Origin: Erythrobasidium yunnanense
Taxonomy: Eukaryota > Basidiomycota > Cystobasidiomycetes > Erythrobasidiales > Erythrobasidiaceae
Direction: 5' to 3'
NCBI GenBank assembly: GCA_001600175.1
Contig: BCJC01000007.1
Location: 1,140,115 to 1,204,114, forward strand
Length of the DNA stretch: 64,000 bases
Each line of letters starts with the position of its first letter. Within the stretch, counting starts at the first letter, position 1. The notes under the pieces are model-generated. The model was not told the origin of the DNA, did no database searches, and worked only from the letters and a program-made list of their open reading frames with translations. Made by a program: the position numbers and the translations under genes. Below, in pieces: positions 22,794-38,284 of this stretch.

Positions 22794-23454
22794 GCATGAC
22801 CCATCCTCCTATATTGTGATCAGGTAATTTGCTGTTGTACTTTTGTCTGCATTTCTGATACACGTTCGTCAATGCCTGCATGTACACTAGGTAATCCATC
22901 CTCCCATTTGTCAAGTCAATGGGGATGCATTGCTAAGGTCTCAATGCTTCCGAAACGTCTCCCGCAGCTAATCGCACATCGTGTCCGGATTCTGGCTCTC
23001 GCTTGAAGCATACGTGCAACGCAGGCTGCTCGTCCAATGAGTAGTCGATGCGAGAGGAAGCCTTTCGTAGCATCGTACGTGCGAGTGACGCGCATGTAGC
23101 GGACCACCCGTAGAAATAGACGGTTCTTTCCGGGAAGCCGTTTTCAGTTGATCTTTCTGATGATAAGGCTACTAGGCTTCTGTCTATATCGTCATGACGT
23201 CGAGAATGCAGTCAGATTGCGCAAACTGGACGCACGAACTTGCTCGCATTCGTGCGGACGCGCCTCGACGTTTCTGTCACCCGTCAAATGCTTATCAGTG
23301 CTCTTATCACTGACTGATTTGCCACTGATTGGCCCGCCGATCATCCGTTGTGGACCGAAATGTATCATTGAACGATAGACAACCTTGAGCTGCTCTTCCA
23401 GTACACACCATATCATTGAAGAAGCACCTATCACATCTCTACCAGACAGAAATC
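22794..23454. other. Promoter region of glutamate dehydrogenase
   Basis: 661 bases between two plus-strand genes without a believable reading frame. The right half carries three GATAAG motifs, listed separately. No repeat or RNA gene recognised. Confidence 0.5.
23162..23308. promoter_or_regulatory. Three GATAAG sites upstream of NADP-glutamate dehydrogenase
   Basis: GATAAG occurs at 23162-23167 on the plus strand, and its complement CTTATC at 23291-23296 and 23303-23308, 150-290 bases before the start codon. GATAAG is the core recognised by fungal nitrogen GATA factors (AreA/Nit-2/Gln3), and paired sites close together are typical of functional elements. Their use for this nitrogen-assimilation gene is inferred. 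Confidence 0.5.
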
Positions 23455-25630
<2,176 letters not shown>

Positions 25631-26140
25631 AGGCCGATATGCACGTCATAGCCTTCGATTTGAGCCTAGACCGTCGCATTATAGAGAATCGATAGATGAT
25701 GTTAGCTAGAGCTGCAAGTTGGTAAGCAATAAATAGCTGTATAGTCTCTCGTTATCGTCAGAGTTTCATTCCACTATGTAGATCCGTCAGTAGAGCACCG
25801 CAATGCATTTCATACATAATCTCATTAGCTTTGGCTCGCTTCGCGAGATAATTGACCACGGCGAGTACTGCAATGGTGAGGCTATCGCATTGATCCTAAA
25901 TGTAATGAGCGTATTGCAGAAGCAGGACTTGACAACATGGGCATCCTGTCACGAAATCTTCAAAAACAAGGTCATGATACGATGGGTTGATGTGGCTGTC
26001 GATTTGAGCATGGTAAGGGGAATGAGAATACTCGAGGAAGGCGGCGATCTAGGTCTATAGTACTTCTTGTCCGTCTTCTCTCGCTTACTGCGCATCTGCT
26101 ATGCGTAATGCTCGTTCATCTCTGATTTGGGCAAAGAGGC
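25631..26140. other. Convergent 3' intergenic region
   Basis: 510 bases between the stops of the plus-strand glutamate dehydrogenase and the minus-strand transporter. An 85-codon ATG frame exists at 25803-26060, without any recognisable domain and without splice or promoter context; I regard it as untranslated sequence. Confidence 0.4.
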
Positions 26141-27734
26141 TTAGACGCCCTGGTAGGCACCACGAGAGCTTCGCAAACCGACAAGGCCTTTGACCTGCTC
26201 AATGTATCCATCGAAGACCTCCTTCTTTGTCTTGAAGGCAACCAGTCCGACTGCATGGAACTGTGTCAGCTTCGAGCCGCCGGACTACGGTAACATGAGT
26301 AGAACGTACGAAGTGCAATGGAGTATCCGAGCATCTGGAGGAAGGTGACAGTTGAGCCCATGATGAGGACGGAACCAGCGACAAGGAGGATATCCTTGAC
26401 GACTCCAGAGAGGGTGAGAACGAGGGAAGAAGCGCATCCAATCAAGAAGACGACTGCGATGTTCAGGCAGAAGGCACAGCTTGCGTTTGTGACGAGGACG
26501 AATGGGCCGAGCTTCTCCCATGCTAGGTAGATAGGTGCTGAGCCTTCGTACACTGGCAGCAGTATGGCATTGAAAGTGGCGCAAACTGGTGCGAAGTAGT
26601 ATAGGGAGACCAGAGGATCCATCTTGAGGCCATGGAGAAGCTTCTGGATCGCAACGAGACGTGCGGCCTCGAAAGCGATTCCGAGAGCTTGGCAGATGAA
26701 GCCGGAGAGCACGAATCTCAGCTCGCCGTACGACGCCATGGCTACTCCAACACTGATGAAGACGACGATGACCAATGTTCGCTGGGTGGGTGTCTCGAGA
26801 CCCATAAGGACGGACATGCCCAAGACGGCAACGGATGTGAAAGCTTTGAGCCTGTCGCATGTCATCAGTGTCCGTCCACCTTGTTTATGTACTTGGCTTG
26901 CAATCCTCACATTTGAATGAAAGATACGCTCAAAGTGAGGTAGGCCATGTTGGAGAAGATGAGGGAAGCTGAGAAAAGCGCGCCGATGGGAACAATGTTC
27001 TTGAGCCATCTATCCCAGGTCATTTGCACGTTGTAAACACCATCCAGCAGGCGGGTGGTTCTCAGCATGATTCGCGTGCCGATGGTTGCGAACGTAAGAT
27101 GCCATGTTGTGAGGAAGATAGGACTGCGCGAAGACCCGACGTATCAGTACTGAGAACCGTGCATGATCCTGGGGGAGGCTCACTATGGGAAGTTGAGGCC
27201 ATCCTTGTCCTTTATATAGCAGAACGTGTAAAGGCAGGGAAGTCAGTCTGGCTGCTTCATTCTTTCAGGCGTCTCATAGTCGAGGTAGGTGTACTTACGA
27301 GAATAGCCTTGTTGTAAAGAATCTGTAAGAATAGAGAGACAGTGGTAAGTCACGGGAGAACAAGGGATTTCCTCAACAAAGCCCAGGCTTCTTCGGGACA
27401 GCTCGAAACTCACGACACTGGAGCTGAGTGCGATCCAGATGCAGATGATGAGAGCAGGGTTGAGCTTCGCAGGCTCAGCTTTGGGAGGGAGGGCGGTTGT
27501 CGCTGGATTTGCTACCATCCCATCGTCGATTTTCCCGGCTTGTCTGAGTTCGCCGTCGACTGTGTATCACATTGATACATTATATCAGTATACCGGTACC
27601 ACTCTAGCAAGGCTATCGCGCCGCGAAAAGTCTTTTCTCGACCTCGTGCCCTGCCAGTTCCGCAGGCTCTTTTGCAGGTACTCACATTTCTGCTGCTCCC
27701 CCAAGCCGTTCATCTGGATACGCTGGTCTGCCAT
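26141..27734 (-). CDS. Triose-phosphate/nucleotide-sugar transporter family (TPT, SLC35-like) protein
   Basis: Multi-exon gene from ATG 27734 to TAA 26141-26143, about 400 residues. The N-terminal 45 residues are soluble and proline/alanine-rich. About ten membrane helices follow, with TPT family landmarks: WIALSSSVVILYNKAIL, FPYPIFLTTWHLTFATIGT, the SVSFIQMLKAFTSVAVL helix holding the substrate-site Lys/Phe pair, YGELRFVLSGFICQ, AARLVAIQKLL, PLVSLYYFAP and SGVVKDILLVAGS near the end. Such proteins exchange sugar phosphates or nucleotide sugars across Golgi/ER membranes; the fungal subfamily with a GYSIAL-x-GLV-x-F end is uncharacterised in substrate. The last intron is best closed with the acceptor just before the GACTGG at about 26246, giving ALLGLVAFKTKKEVFD and a short hydrophilic tail. 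Confidence 0.87.
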
Positions 27735-28322
27735 GGCCAGTTAGGTGATAAGGTGTACTGTATAAACTGAATTAAAGACCTAGGTCGAGATAAAGACGTG
27801 TTTTAAGTGAGAAAGAATGAAAGCCTAATGAAAGATTGACAGGTTGGTCGGGGACCACTACCAGGCGTTTAATATCACTACACGATCTCAGATCTACGAA
27901 GAACCAGTACAGGCCTATGGAAAGCAGTAGAGCGAATATTCCAATCTCCTGCCTAATCAACACTCAACCGCCAGCCTCTGACCATATACGAACTGAAAGA
28001 TCGTCGACCGTGGCTGGTATAATTTGTACGTCCACGGTCCACGTATGATGTAAGTGTGAGGTCTTGTATGCGTAAGACACCCTATGGTGAGTGAGTTAGG
28101 GGAAAAGTGGTACCTCAGGAACAAGAGATCCAGAGAATTTGGTATAGAAGAAGAAGAGTGTACAGATACTGACTTCATGGTGTTATCATGTACAATAGCA
28201 TACATCTAGATAGCTAGAGTACGCAGTTATGATACAATCCCCTTGTCTTTTTACATTGGGTGCTTCTTTGCATAATTTAAACTGAACAACTTGGCGGAGC
28301 AGATTGAAGATGTCAATAGTAT
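27735..28322. other. Intergenic space between transporter and permease genes
   Basis: 588 bases: promoter of the minus-strand TPT gene on the left (a GATAAG occurs near 27747) and 3' region of the permease on the right. A 63-codon minus frame at 27772-27963 begins with one hydrophobic segment but has no family features; I do not call it a gene. Confidence 0.4.
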
Positions 28323-30586
28323 CTAGAAGATCTTGTTGCCGATGCGACGCGCTAGCGTGTTCGGCTTGCTCGCTTCCTCTTCTTCGATCATTTCGGTATA
28401 GCTGTTGAAGACCGCAATATCGGAAACGAGATCCACCTCTGCTCCCTTGTTGACATGTGTACGCTTGAGGACCTTCCAGAAGATATAGACGAAGGCGGAA
28501 ACGAAGATCATGCCATCTAAAAACGAAAAGTGAAAATGGTCAAGATCGGTCCACCGACAGCGTTCGGGGGTAATACTCACAAGTAAAGATGAAGGAATCT
28601 ACTTTAAACTGTCCAGGATAGAAGAGCTCGTATCCGGAAATGATAAGAACAATCGTTGACATGATGAGCGCATACCAAGCGGCATACGGCTGCCATCTCG
28701 ATACGTAGGGAAGGAAAGTCTTGCGATCCAGACCTTGCTTTTTTATTGCGTTGTTCAATGACATCCATGTCAAGCTCATGAACATCCAGTTGAGCAGCTG
28801 TGAAGCGGTGACCAGGTTGATCCACCAGTTGAGGACTTTGTTGGTACCAGCCGAGACGGACAGGTATGACAGGCAAGAGATCGCAATGACCATGATAACA
28901 CAGAAGTATGGAACACCATTCCTGTTCAGCTTGCGGAAAAATCTTGGTGCTTGACCAGCTCGTGCCAGTGAATAAAGAGTTCGAGATGAGGTGAAGACGT
29001 AGCCGTTGGCAGCAGAAGCTACTGAGGAAGCGATAAGAGCGTTGACGATGTCTGGAAGAACCTTGACACGAAGTCTAGTCATGCCAATGATATAAGGTGA
29101 TTTGGCCGCAAAGCTTCCAGATGCCCCGAGGAGTCTGGTGAGAACGATAAATTAGCGACCGGTGAGCGAATAGCTGGTAAACAGTGTAAAGCTTACTCTG
29201 GGGCATCGGAAGGGCAGACAATGCCGACACTCAAGGCACCGATAACGAAGAATGCCACAAGACGGTAGGTAATCGAGTTAAAGGCTTTTGGGATAGACCT
29301 TCGAGGATTTCTAGCTTCTCCAGCGGCCATACTGATATACTCGGGTCCCGCGATGATGAAGGCAGCTCCGATGATGCAGGAAACGAAACCTTGGAACCGG
29401 CCGAGAGCACCAGTATGAACATATTCGACCATGGGACCTGAAAAGGTAACTCTGGTCAATAGCGATACCTCGGGATTGGCTGGAAATACGGACCAGGTTC
29501 GCGCCAGTACCTGAAGCCATATCTGTCGTGTTCAGGGTTTCCGCCAAGCATAGAAACGAAGGTGTATCCGGCCAAGATGAAGACAAGGAGGACTTTGCCA
29601 ATGGCGAGGTAGAATTCGGCCTCTCCGAAAATTGCGACGTTCCAGACGTTCAGGGCGAGATAGGTGGCCAGCAAGACTGAGATAAAGATTGCCGGGTTGA
29701 ATGTATGCCACTGCAGATATGTGCATGTAATCAGCGACTTTGCCTGAGCTGAGTAAAATTGTGGACGAATCCTTACGTAGCCAAGAATTGTTGTGAAGGC
29801 AGTCACATCGAAGCAGATGAGAGCGCACTGATTCAAGAAGTCTGCAAAAAGCTTGCGTCAGCATCGATCCAGCTTGGGATTTCTGTAGTGCCCTTACAAT
29901 TCCAGCCAGCTGCGACACCAAGCGATTCATCGACCATGCGACCGGCAAGTCGTACGAAGGAGCCCTGAACAATGGAGTAAGTCGTCAGTCATGTCGATTG
30001 ACTCGTTGAAATAGGATCTTGCATACATCGATGGGAAGCCTGCACGATTGGGATTATCAGCACGGCGAGAGTGAGCGGCTCAAGGAAGCATATACGCACA
30101 ATGTCACAGTCTCGATCTGGCATTGAGCAACTGCGAAAATGACAGTACACCAGAGCGAGATTCCGAGCAGCAAGCTGAGGGGGCCACCGCTGCGGAGGGA
30201 GGATCCGATACCAACGAATAGAGCAGCACCTAGATAATAGTCATGATAAGCCTCTCAATCGGTAGACAGAGGGGGATTGGCATGAAAAGATTGGAAAGAT
30301 TGTGGCGGATTGTTCCTATCTATGCATGCCCTGGACAGGGCTGATATGTCGGGAAGAAAGGTAGAAGCGACTCACCAATGGTACCAGCAATAGCTAGCAA
30401 TTGGATCTGTCGACCATTGAGACGACGGTGATTTGACATAGCGCTGAGCTCATCTCCGGGTATCTCTGGCTCGGGTCCATCGAGGACGGTGTGCTTTCCC
30501 TCGGGAGCCTTTCCTTCATCAGAACCCTTTGTGTATTTCTGTTCTGCATCGTCTGAGTCTGAACGTCCCAGCCATGATTTGCCCAT
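28323..30586 (-). CDS. Amino-acid permease of the YAT family, AGP2-like
   Basis: Plasma-membrane amino acid (or carnitine/polyamine) permease of about 560 residues with 12 helices. The cytosolic N-terminus (about 65 residues, acidic, lysine-rich) is followed by RQIQLLAIAGTIGAALFVGIG, RSGGPLSLLLG, QIETVTLLPIDGSFVRLAGR, LGVAAGWN, NPRRSIPKAFNSI, NGYVFTSSRTLYSLARAGQAP, and a PYVSRWQPYAAWYAL segment before the last pair of helices. The TIGAALFVGIG form and GWN...FLNQCALICFDV match the Agp2 branch better than the GTGLFL general permeases; substrate remains open. A 13-nt exon (30027-30039, coding LLPID) lies between two introns. The start is the first ATG (30586). A tandem GATAAG lies 415 bases upstream. 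Confidence 0.88.
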
Positions 30587-31001
30587 CTTTTCGAGATATT
30601 TTCGCCGCAAGGGGAAATGTATCGTTTGGCTTGGCCTTGCTGTCTTCTCTGACTGATGCTTGTAGCTTTTCCAAAGCTTCAGGCGTGAGGACGAGGAAGA
30701 AGCTCAAAAGACTTGTAGGAAATGCAAGTGGAGCTGAAGGAAGGAGCTTTTCCGCTGAGCACAAGAGATTCTGAAATGCCCGAAATCGGTGACCTCCTCA
30801 GCCCAGCGCAAAAATGTTTGGTCAGAGATTATCGATTGCATTTTGAGCGGAGTTGGCACGTGAATTGCCTTATGAGATCTTTTAGGCGAGGCCGGGGAAG
30901 GCCAAAGGGCGGGCACGAAAATTTACGTGGACGAGCAGCAAGCCCACGCTTTTTGCGCTCGAGCAGGAGCAGCACTCCAACGGTCAGTGTCTCAGACTGA
31001 C

Positions 31002-31012
31002 CTTATCTTATC
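31002..31012 (-). promoter_or_regulatory. Tandem GATAAG motif upstream of the permease
   Basis: CTTATCTTATC on the plus strand reads GATAAGATAAG on the permease strand, two overlapping GATA-factor cores. It lies about 415 bases upstream of the permease ATG. Tandem sites suit nitrogen-regulated permease genes; actual use is inferred. Confidence 0.45.
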
Positions 31013-31695
31013 TCTTCGTGCCCAGCTCCTTCTTGTTCCTCTTTCTGACTTCTTCTGACTCTGTACTGTATGCTTGAAATCGTGCGATATGCGCGGCAGG
31101 GATCGAGAACTTGAGCCTTCCTCTCCCGGGTGCGGATCCTTGCTCAAATAGCCGGGTTGCGTCAGCATGATTGGCTGCCTGCCAAGAAAGTGGTGACATC
31201 GCTGTGACAGCAACATCCGTAACGCACCGGTGAAGCTGAGCTCGAAGAGATGTTGAATTGTCAAAAGCACGGCCGTGTCCGCAGAGTCACAGACGCGCCC
31301 GTTCAAGGTCAAGTTCCAAGTTGGGCCGCATGCGCCAAATTCTCGCAGAGAGATTCTATGCTTTCGCGAAGTATCGCAGTCATGACTGCTGTCGCAGGCT
31401 GAACATCATCGCCAATGTCCTGTACTGGAGGCGTTTCGATGCCGTTTTCGCTGCCCCCTCTATGGAAGCTTTAGCGGATGCATGCTGAGATCTCTTACCT
31501 ATTTCTTTCGTGCGCGACTGATGAACGTCTACACAAGATCCTCTGATATCGAGTCTGCAACGCTTTTCGCGAAAGAATGGCCCTGAAAGAGGAATTTCAA
31601 GCCACAACGTCGTGACGATAAACCGGCTCAGACCCGGTATCTGCCAACGTCTTTGCGTCAATGTCCAGCGGCCTTTGTGTTGACAAGAAATCTAC

Positions 31696-31740
31696 ACTTC
31701 TTCCTCCTCCTCTTCTGCCTTTCGTTTCCGCTTCTTCTCT
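31696..31740 (+). promoter_or_regulatory. Pyrimidine tract upstream of the RTA1-like gene
   Basis: About 45 bases with very few purines end some 60 bases before the ATG at 31799. CT blocks in this place often mark transcription initiation zones in fungi. Positional inference only. Confidence 0.35.
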
Positions 31741-31798
31741 GTCCTGGCAGAGGCTGATACCTCGCACCCTTATTACCTGACTTCCGAGACCAGCAAGC

Positions 31799-32879
31799 AT
31801 GGCTACTGTCTCTAGCGGCGTCCCGTGGCAGCTATTCTTCTCGCCCACAATCCTCTCAGCGTACATACCATCCCATGCCCTCTCAATTTTCGGTGCTTCA
31901 CCTACTGAATACCTCTTACAGAAATGCTGTATACCTTGCAGCCTTCTCAGTCTTCCTCCTGGTCGCGATATTCAGACTGCGAACAGCTCCCGCGTTGGGA
32001 TGGCTAGTAGGCGGTTGCAGTTGATTGACTTGCGGTCTCAGCTAAGGTGAAATGCGCAGATCCTATACATCATGATGCAGATCGTGGTGTTCGGCTTGCG
32101 TGTGTACGAGATCAACCACGACTCTTTCAGCCGGAGCTTACATAGAAGTAGCTTGGCGATCACCGTCAAGGTAGGATACAGCTGATAACAGATTTGATGC
32201 AGCTATGGAGGGCTTCACAGCTATATCATTCCTGGTCCTACTTCAGACACTGGTCATCCTTGTGTCTGAGCACTTTGCGACTGTCGACCATTTCAGAGCT
32301 GGCATGCGGCGACACAGTCTCTTTAACCATTTCCTGAGCGCGTTGCTCATCGCAGCAGGGATCGCAGGTATATACTACGCGGCCAATCTGGGCGAGAAAA
32401 GACTGGACGATACAGACAGAGTAGGTCCGCACCCTCGCTAAACTTGCTGTACGCTTACGCATAAATTCCTAGGCATACATTGTCCTGCTCTTCATCTTCC
32501 TTGGACTTCTGCTTCTCCATCTGCTCTTCCGAGGACCCTCCCTTCGTTACGAAACGACCATATTCTTATTCTTCCTTGTAAGTCCAGGACGACATCCCTA
32601 TCTCGAACTCGCTGACCTCGCTCATAATACGTCTCAGACGCTACTATGCCTCGTACCTGTTATCTACCTTGAGCTCTACCATGATCGCGTCACCTATTGG
32701 ACAAGCACAAGCGAGACTGCTTTCTATGTGCTGTGGTAAGTCGCGGTTCGCTCGACTGGTTCGTCAACCGCTCATGGAGATGTCGCAGGACACTGCCGCA
32801 AGCCTTGGTCACTCTGGGTCTTCTGATAGTCCCCTTGTACACCTGGTATCCAGAGTACAGAAGCGCGTGGATTTATTGA
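31799..32879 (+). CDS. Seven-helix membrane protein, RTA1/DUF7702-like
   Basis: Seven exons starting 31799-31860, 31922-32006 and 32060 onward, ending at TGA 32877-32879; about 260 residues. Almost every exon codes for one or two membrane helices (AVYLAAFSVFLLVAIFRLR, ILYIMMQIVVFGLRVYE, FTAISFLVLLQTLVILVSEH, LSALLIAAGIAGIYYA, AYIVLLFIFLGLLLLHLLF, LLCLVPVIYLELY). The last part has the Y-x-E...ETAFYVLWRTLP pattern resembling the R-x-x-E...E-x-x-FYV-x-D-x-x-P signature of RTA1-like lipid exporters and DUF7702 proteins. The first extracellular segment is short. Family membership is therefore probable but not certain. The intron after LHR is best taken as 32149-32201, which restores the frame into the third helix. 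Function is unknown; related proteins affect lipid asymmetry and resistance to toxic lipophiles. Confidence 0.68.
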
Positions 32880-33241
32880 TGTCAACAACGAGATACAAAT
32901 ACCCTATGCTACACCGATTTCGTGGTAGATTGCGTAACGGATTGACGTGAATGGATGGAAGGAAACGGGCGGGAAATTTCTGAATGCTAGACGACCTGAA
33001 TGAGTAGATTGAGGCGGAGGATCCAATCAGTAACGCGAACGCTGTTATATGGGCTTGAGGGGAATGTGATGATGCGGGTTGTCAGACTAAAAAGGCAATC
33101 AAGGTTTCTCCTCCTACTCCACTCCTTTCTTGGAAGAATGGAATTCGGTACAGGTCTGTAATGTGTTTCACATCCCTCGATGGGGATAGGATTGACGAAG
33201 GAATGAGAGGTAAGGAAGCGGGACTTACATAGTTGACTAGC
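32880..33241. other. Convergent 3' region
   Basis: 362 bases between the stops of the RTA1-like gene and the calcipressin gene. No reading frame, repeat or RNA gene recognised. Confidence 0.4.
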
Positions 33242-34325
33242 TCAACCCGCGAGAGGCGGTCTGGGTGTACGATCTATGCGCCCAGATGGATGGAAGGCAG
33301 AGTCTTGCATAGACTCGACAGTCGCTTTGACCTGAGAGATCGGACCTGGCGGCCGAGAAGTTGGGGTTCGCCGCTGTATCGCAAAGGCTTGCTCGAGGCT
33401 GAGACCGTTGCGCGATGCCTGCATTGGCTCTATAGCGTCTGTGTCCGAAACCATGACGCTTGGTAGGCTTCCAGACTCTGTCCGTCTATGCGGAATAATG
33501 AGGGTGTCTCGAGGTGACTGCGGTATGCTGCCGCGCGAGGCTGACGGAGGTTCGTTGAACTCGTCCTCTTCCTCGGCCCTATCTCCAGTCTCGCTATCAT
33601 AGTCATCGAAGCGACTGGACGTAAGCTGATCTAGCGCCCGAGCAAGGTCGTCGGCCAACGTGTCCATGTTAGGAGGGTCTTCTCGCGCTTGTTCCCAACC
33701 AACAGGTGGAGAACCGGGAGGCGAAATCAGGAAGTTTCTATCGGTCGTGGGGACAGGCAGGGTATTGCGATAGTGACGGTCCCGCAACGTCTCTAGCGGC
33801 GTCGGTGGTCCGCGATAGACTCGGAGAACAGTACTGCTGTAGAAGAGACCAGTAAGCAGGACTAACGACTGCGATGGCACCTTGCACTGACCTCGACGAA
33901 GTGCCAGCCCCTGAAGGCCCAAAGCCCTCTACGAGGGTGTAATCCAAGCCCAGCTTAGCCTGTTCTGCATGTTCCTCGTGTTCATAGACGACGACGACTC
34001 GTTCAAACGACTTCAAGGGGATCCAAGCCTCGATTTTGCCATAATTTTCGAAAAATTCGTTCAGAGAGGGCTTTACGGCCTGGCTGAGCAGCGCAGGAGG
34101 AACCTTTGTGATTATGAGAGTGTTCGTACGCTGAGTTTGCGCAGGTTGACCGCCATCCTTGCTGCTGCCGCTGCTACTGCTGAGTGATGGGCGTCGAAGC
34201 TCAGGCGGCTCGACCATGAGATGGGGAGAAGGAAACCTGCATCTTCTCAGAAACCGAATTGAAGAAGACCGGAGTGACTGACGAGAAGGCTTTCTGACTT
34301 TCAAACGGCCTACCCACTCCTTCAT
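33242..34325 (-). CDS. RCN1: Calcipressin (regulator of calcineurin)
   Basis: Calcineurin-binding modulator of the RCAN/Rcn1/Cbp1 family. An RRM-like N-terminal domain starts at TNTLIITKVPPALL and runs through FENYGKIEAWIPLKSFERVVVVYE. After the single well-supported intron (in the TCG AG|C codon following GAGTSS) comes STVLRVYRGPP, and then the diagnostic motif FLISPPGSPPVGW, complete with both SPP serines phosphorylated by GSK-3/MAPK in homologues. Behind it lies an acidic stretch and a Ser/Pro-rich tail with several SP/TP sites; the extreme C-terminal region is longer than in yeast Rcn1. Two starts are possible: ATG 34325, or the downstream in-frame ATG that gives MVEPPELRRPS, which looks more like homologues. 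Its start is 107 bases from that of the divergent ISM1 gene. Confidence 0.88.
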
Positions 34326-34432
34326 ACCACAGTCCTTAGCCCTCCAGCTCTGCCCGTATCCTGCTTCTCGCGACTGTCTGTCCTTTCCCTACCTTTTGAT
34401 CTGCATATCCGGCTCTTCTGGATCGCATCTAG

Positions 34433-38074
<3,642 letters not shown>

Positions 38075-38284
38075 ATGGTGCAATGGGTTGCGAGCAGTGT
38101 CATCTTCTACTCCACCTCAAACCGGAGTCATCCAGATAGTGTAGACGAGCGTCCATGTAGTTGTTGTGACAAACCAATAAACGTCTAGCTCTTTCAACGT
38201 TCTCGGATAGCTGCGCGTAGGAGTCTAGCTGTAGTCGAGCTCAGCCTCATCCCAACACCTTTACGCGATGCCTTTCCAGCCAAT

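Larger units (their letters stand above)
30587..31798. other. Long divergent intergenic region
   Basis: The largest gap in the window (1.2 kb), between divergently transcribed membrane-protein genes. Several short frames exist on both strands (for example 30722-31000 plus and 30992-31312 minus), none with domain features. It holds a tandem GATAAG near 31002 and a pyrimidine tract near 31696, listed separately. An unannotated non-coding RNA cannot be excluded. Confidence 0.45.

Noticed and set aside
25803-26060. 85-codon ATG open frame between GDH1 and the TPT transporter
   Set aside because: No domain or membrane pattern, lies between two convergent stops, and is short enough to occur by chance.
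26624-26920. Plus-strand frames of 94-98 codons
   Set aside because: Antisense to conserved helices of the TPT transporter.
27772-27963. Small minus-strand frame starting with one hydrophobic helix
   Set aside because: Single hydrophobic stretch only, no homology recognised, sits in the promoter of the TPT gene.
30722-31312. Short frames on both strands in the large intergenic gap
   Set aside because: Overlap one another on opposite strands, basic low-complexity translations, no family features.
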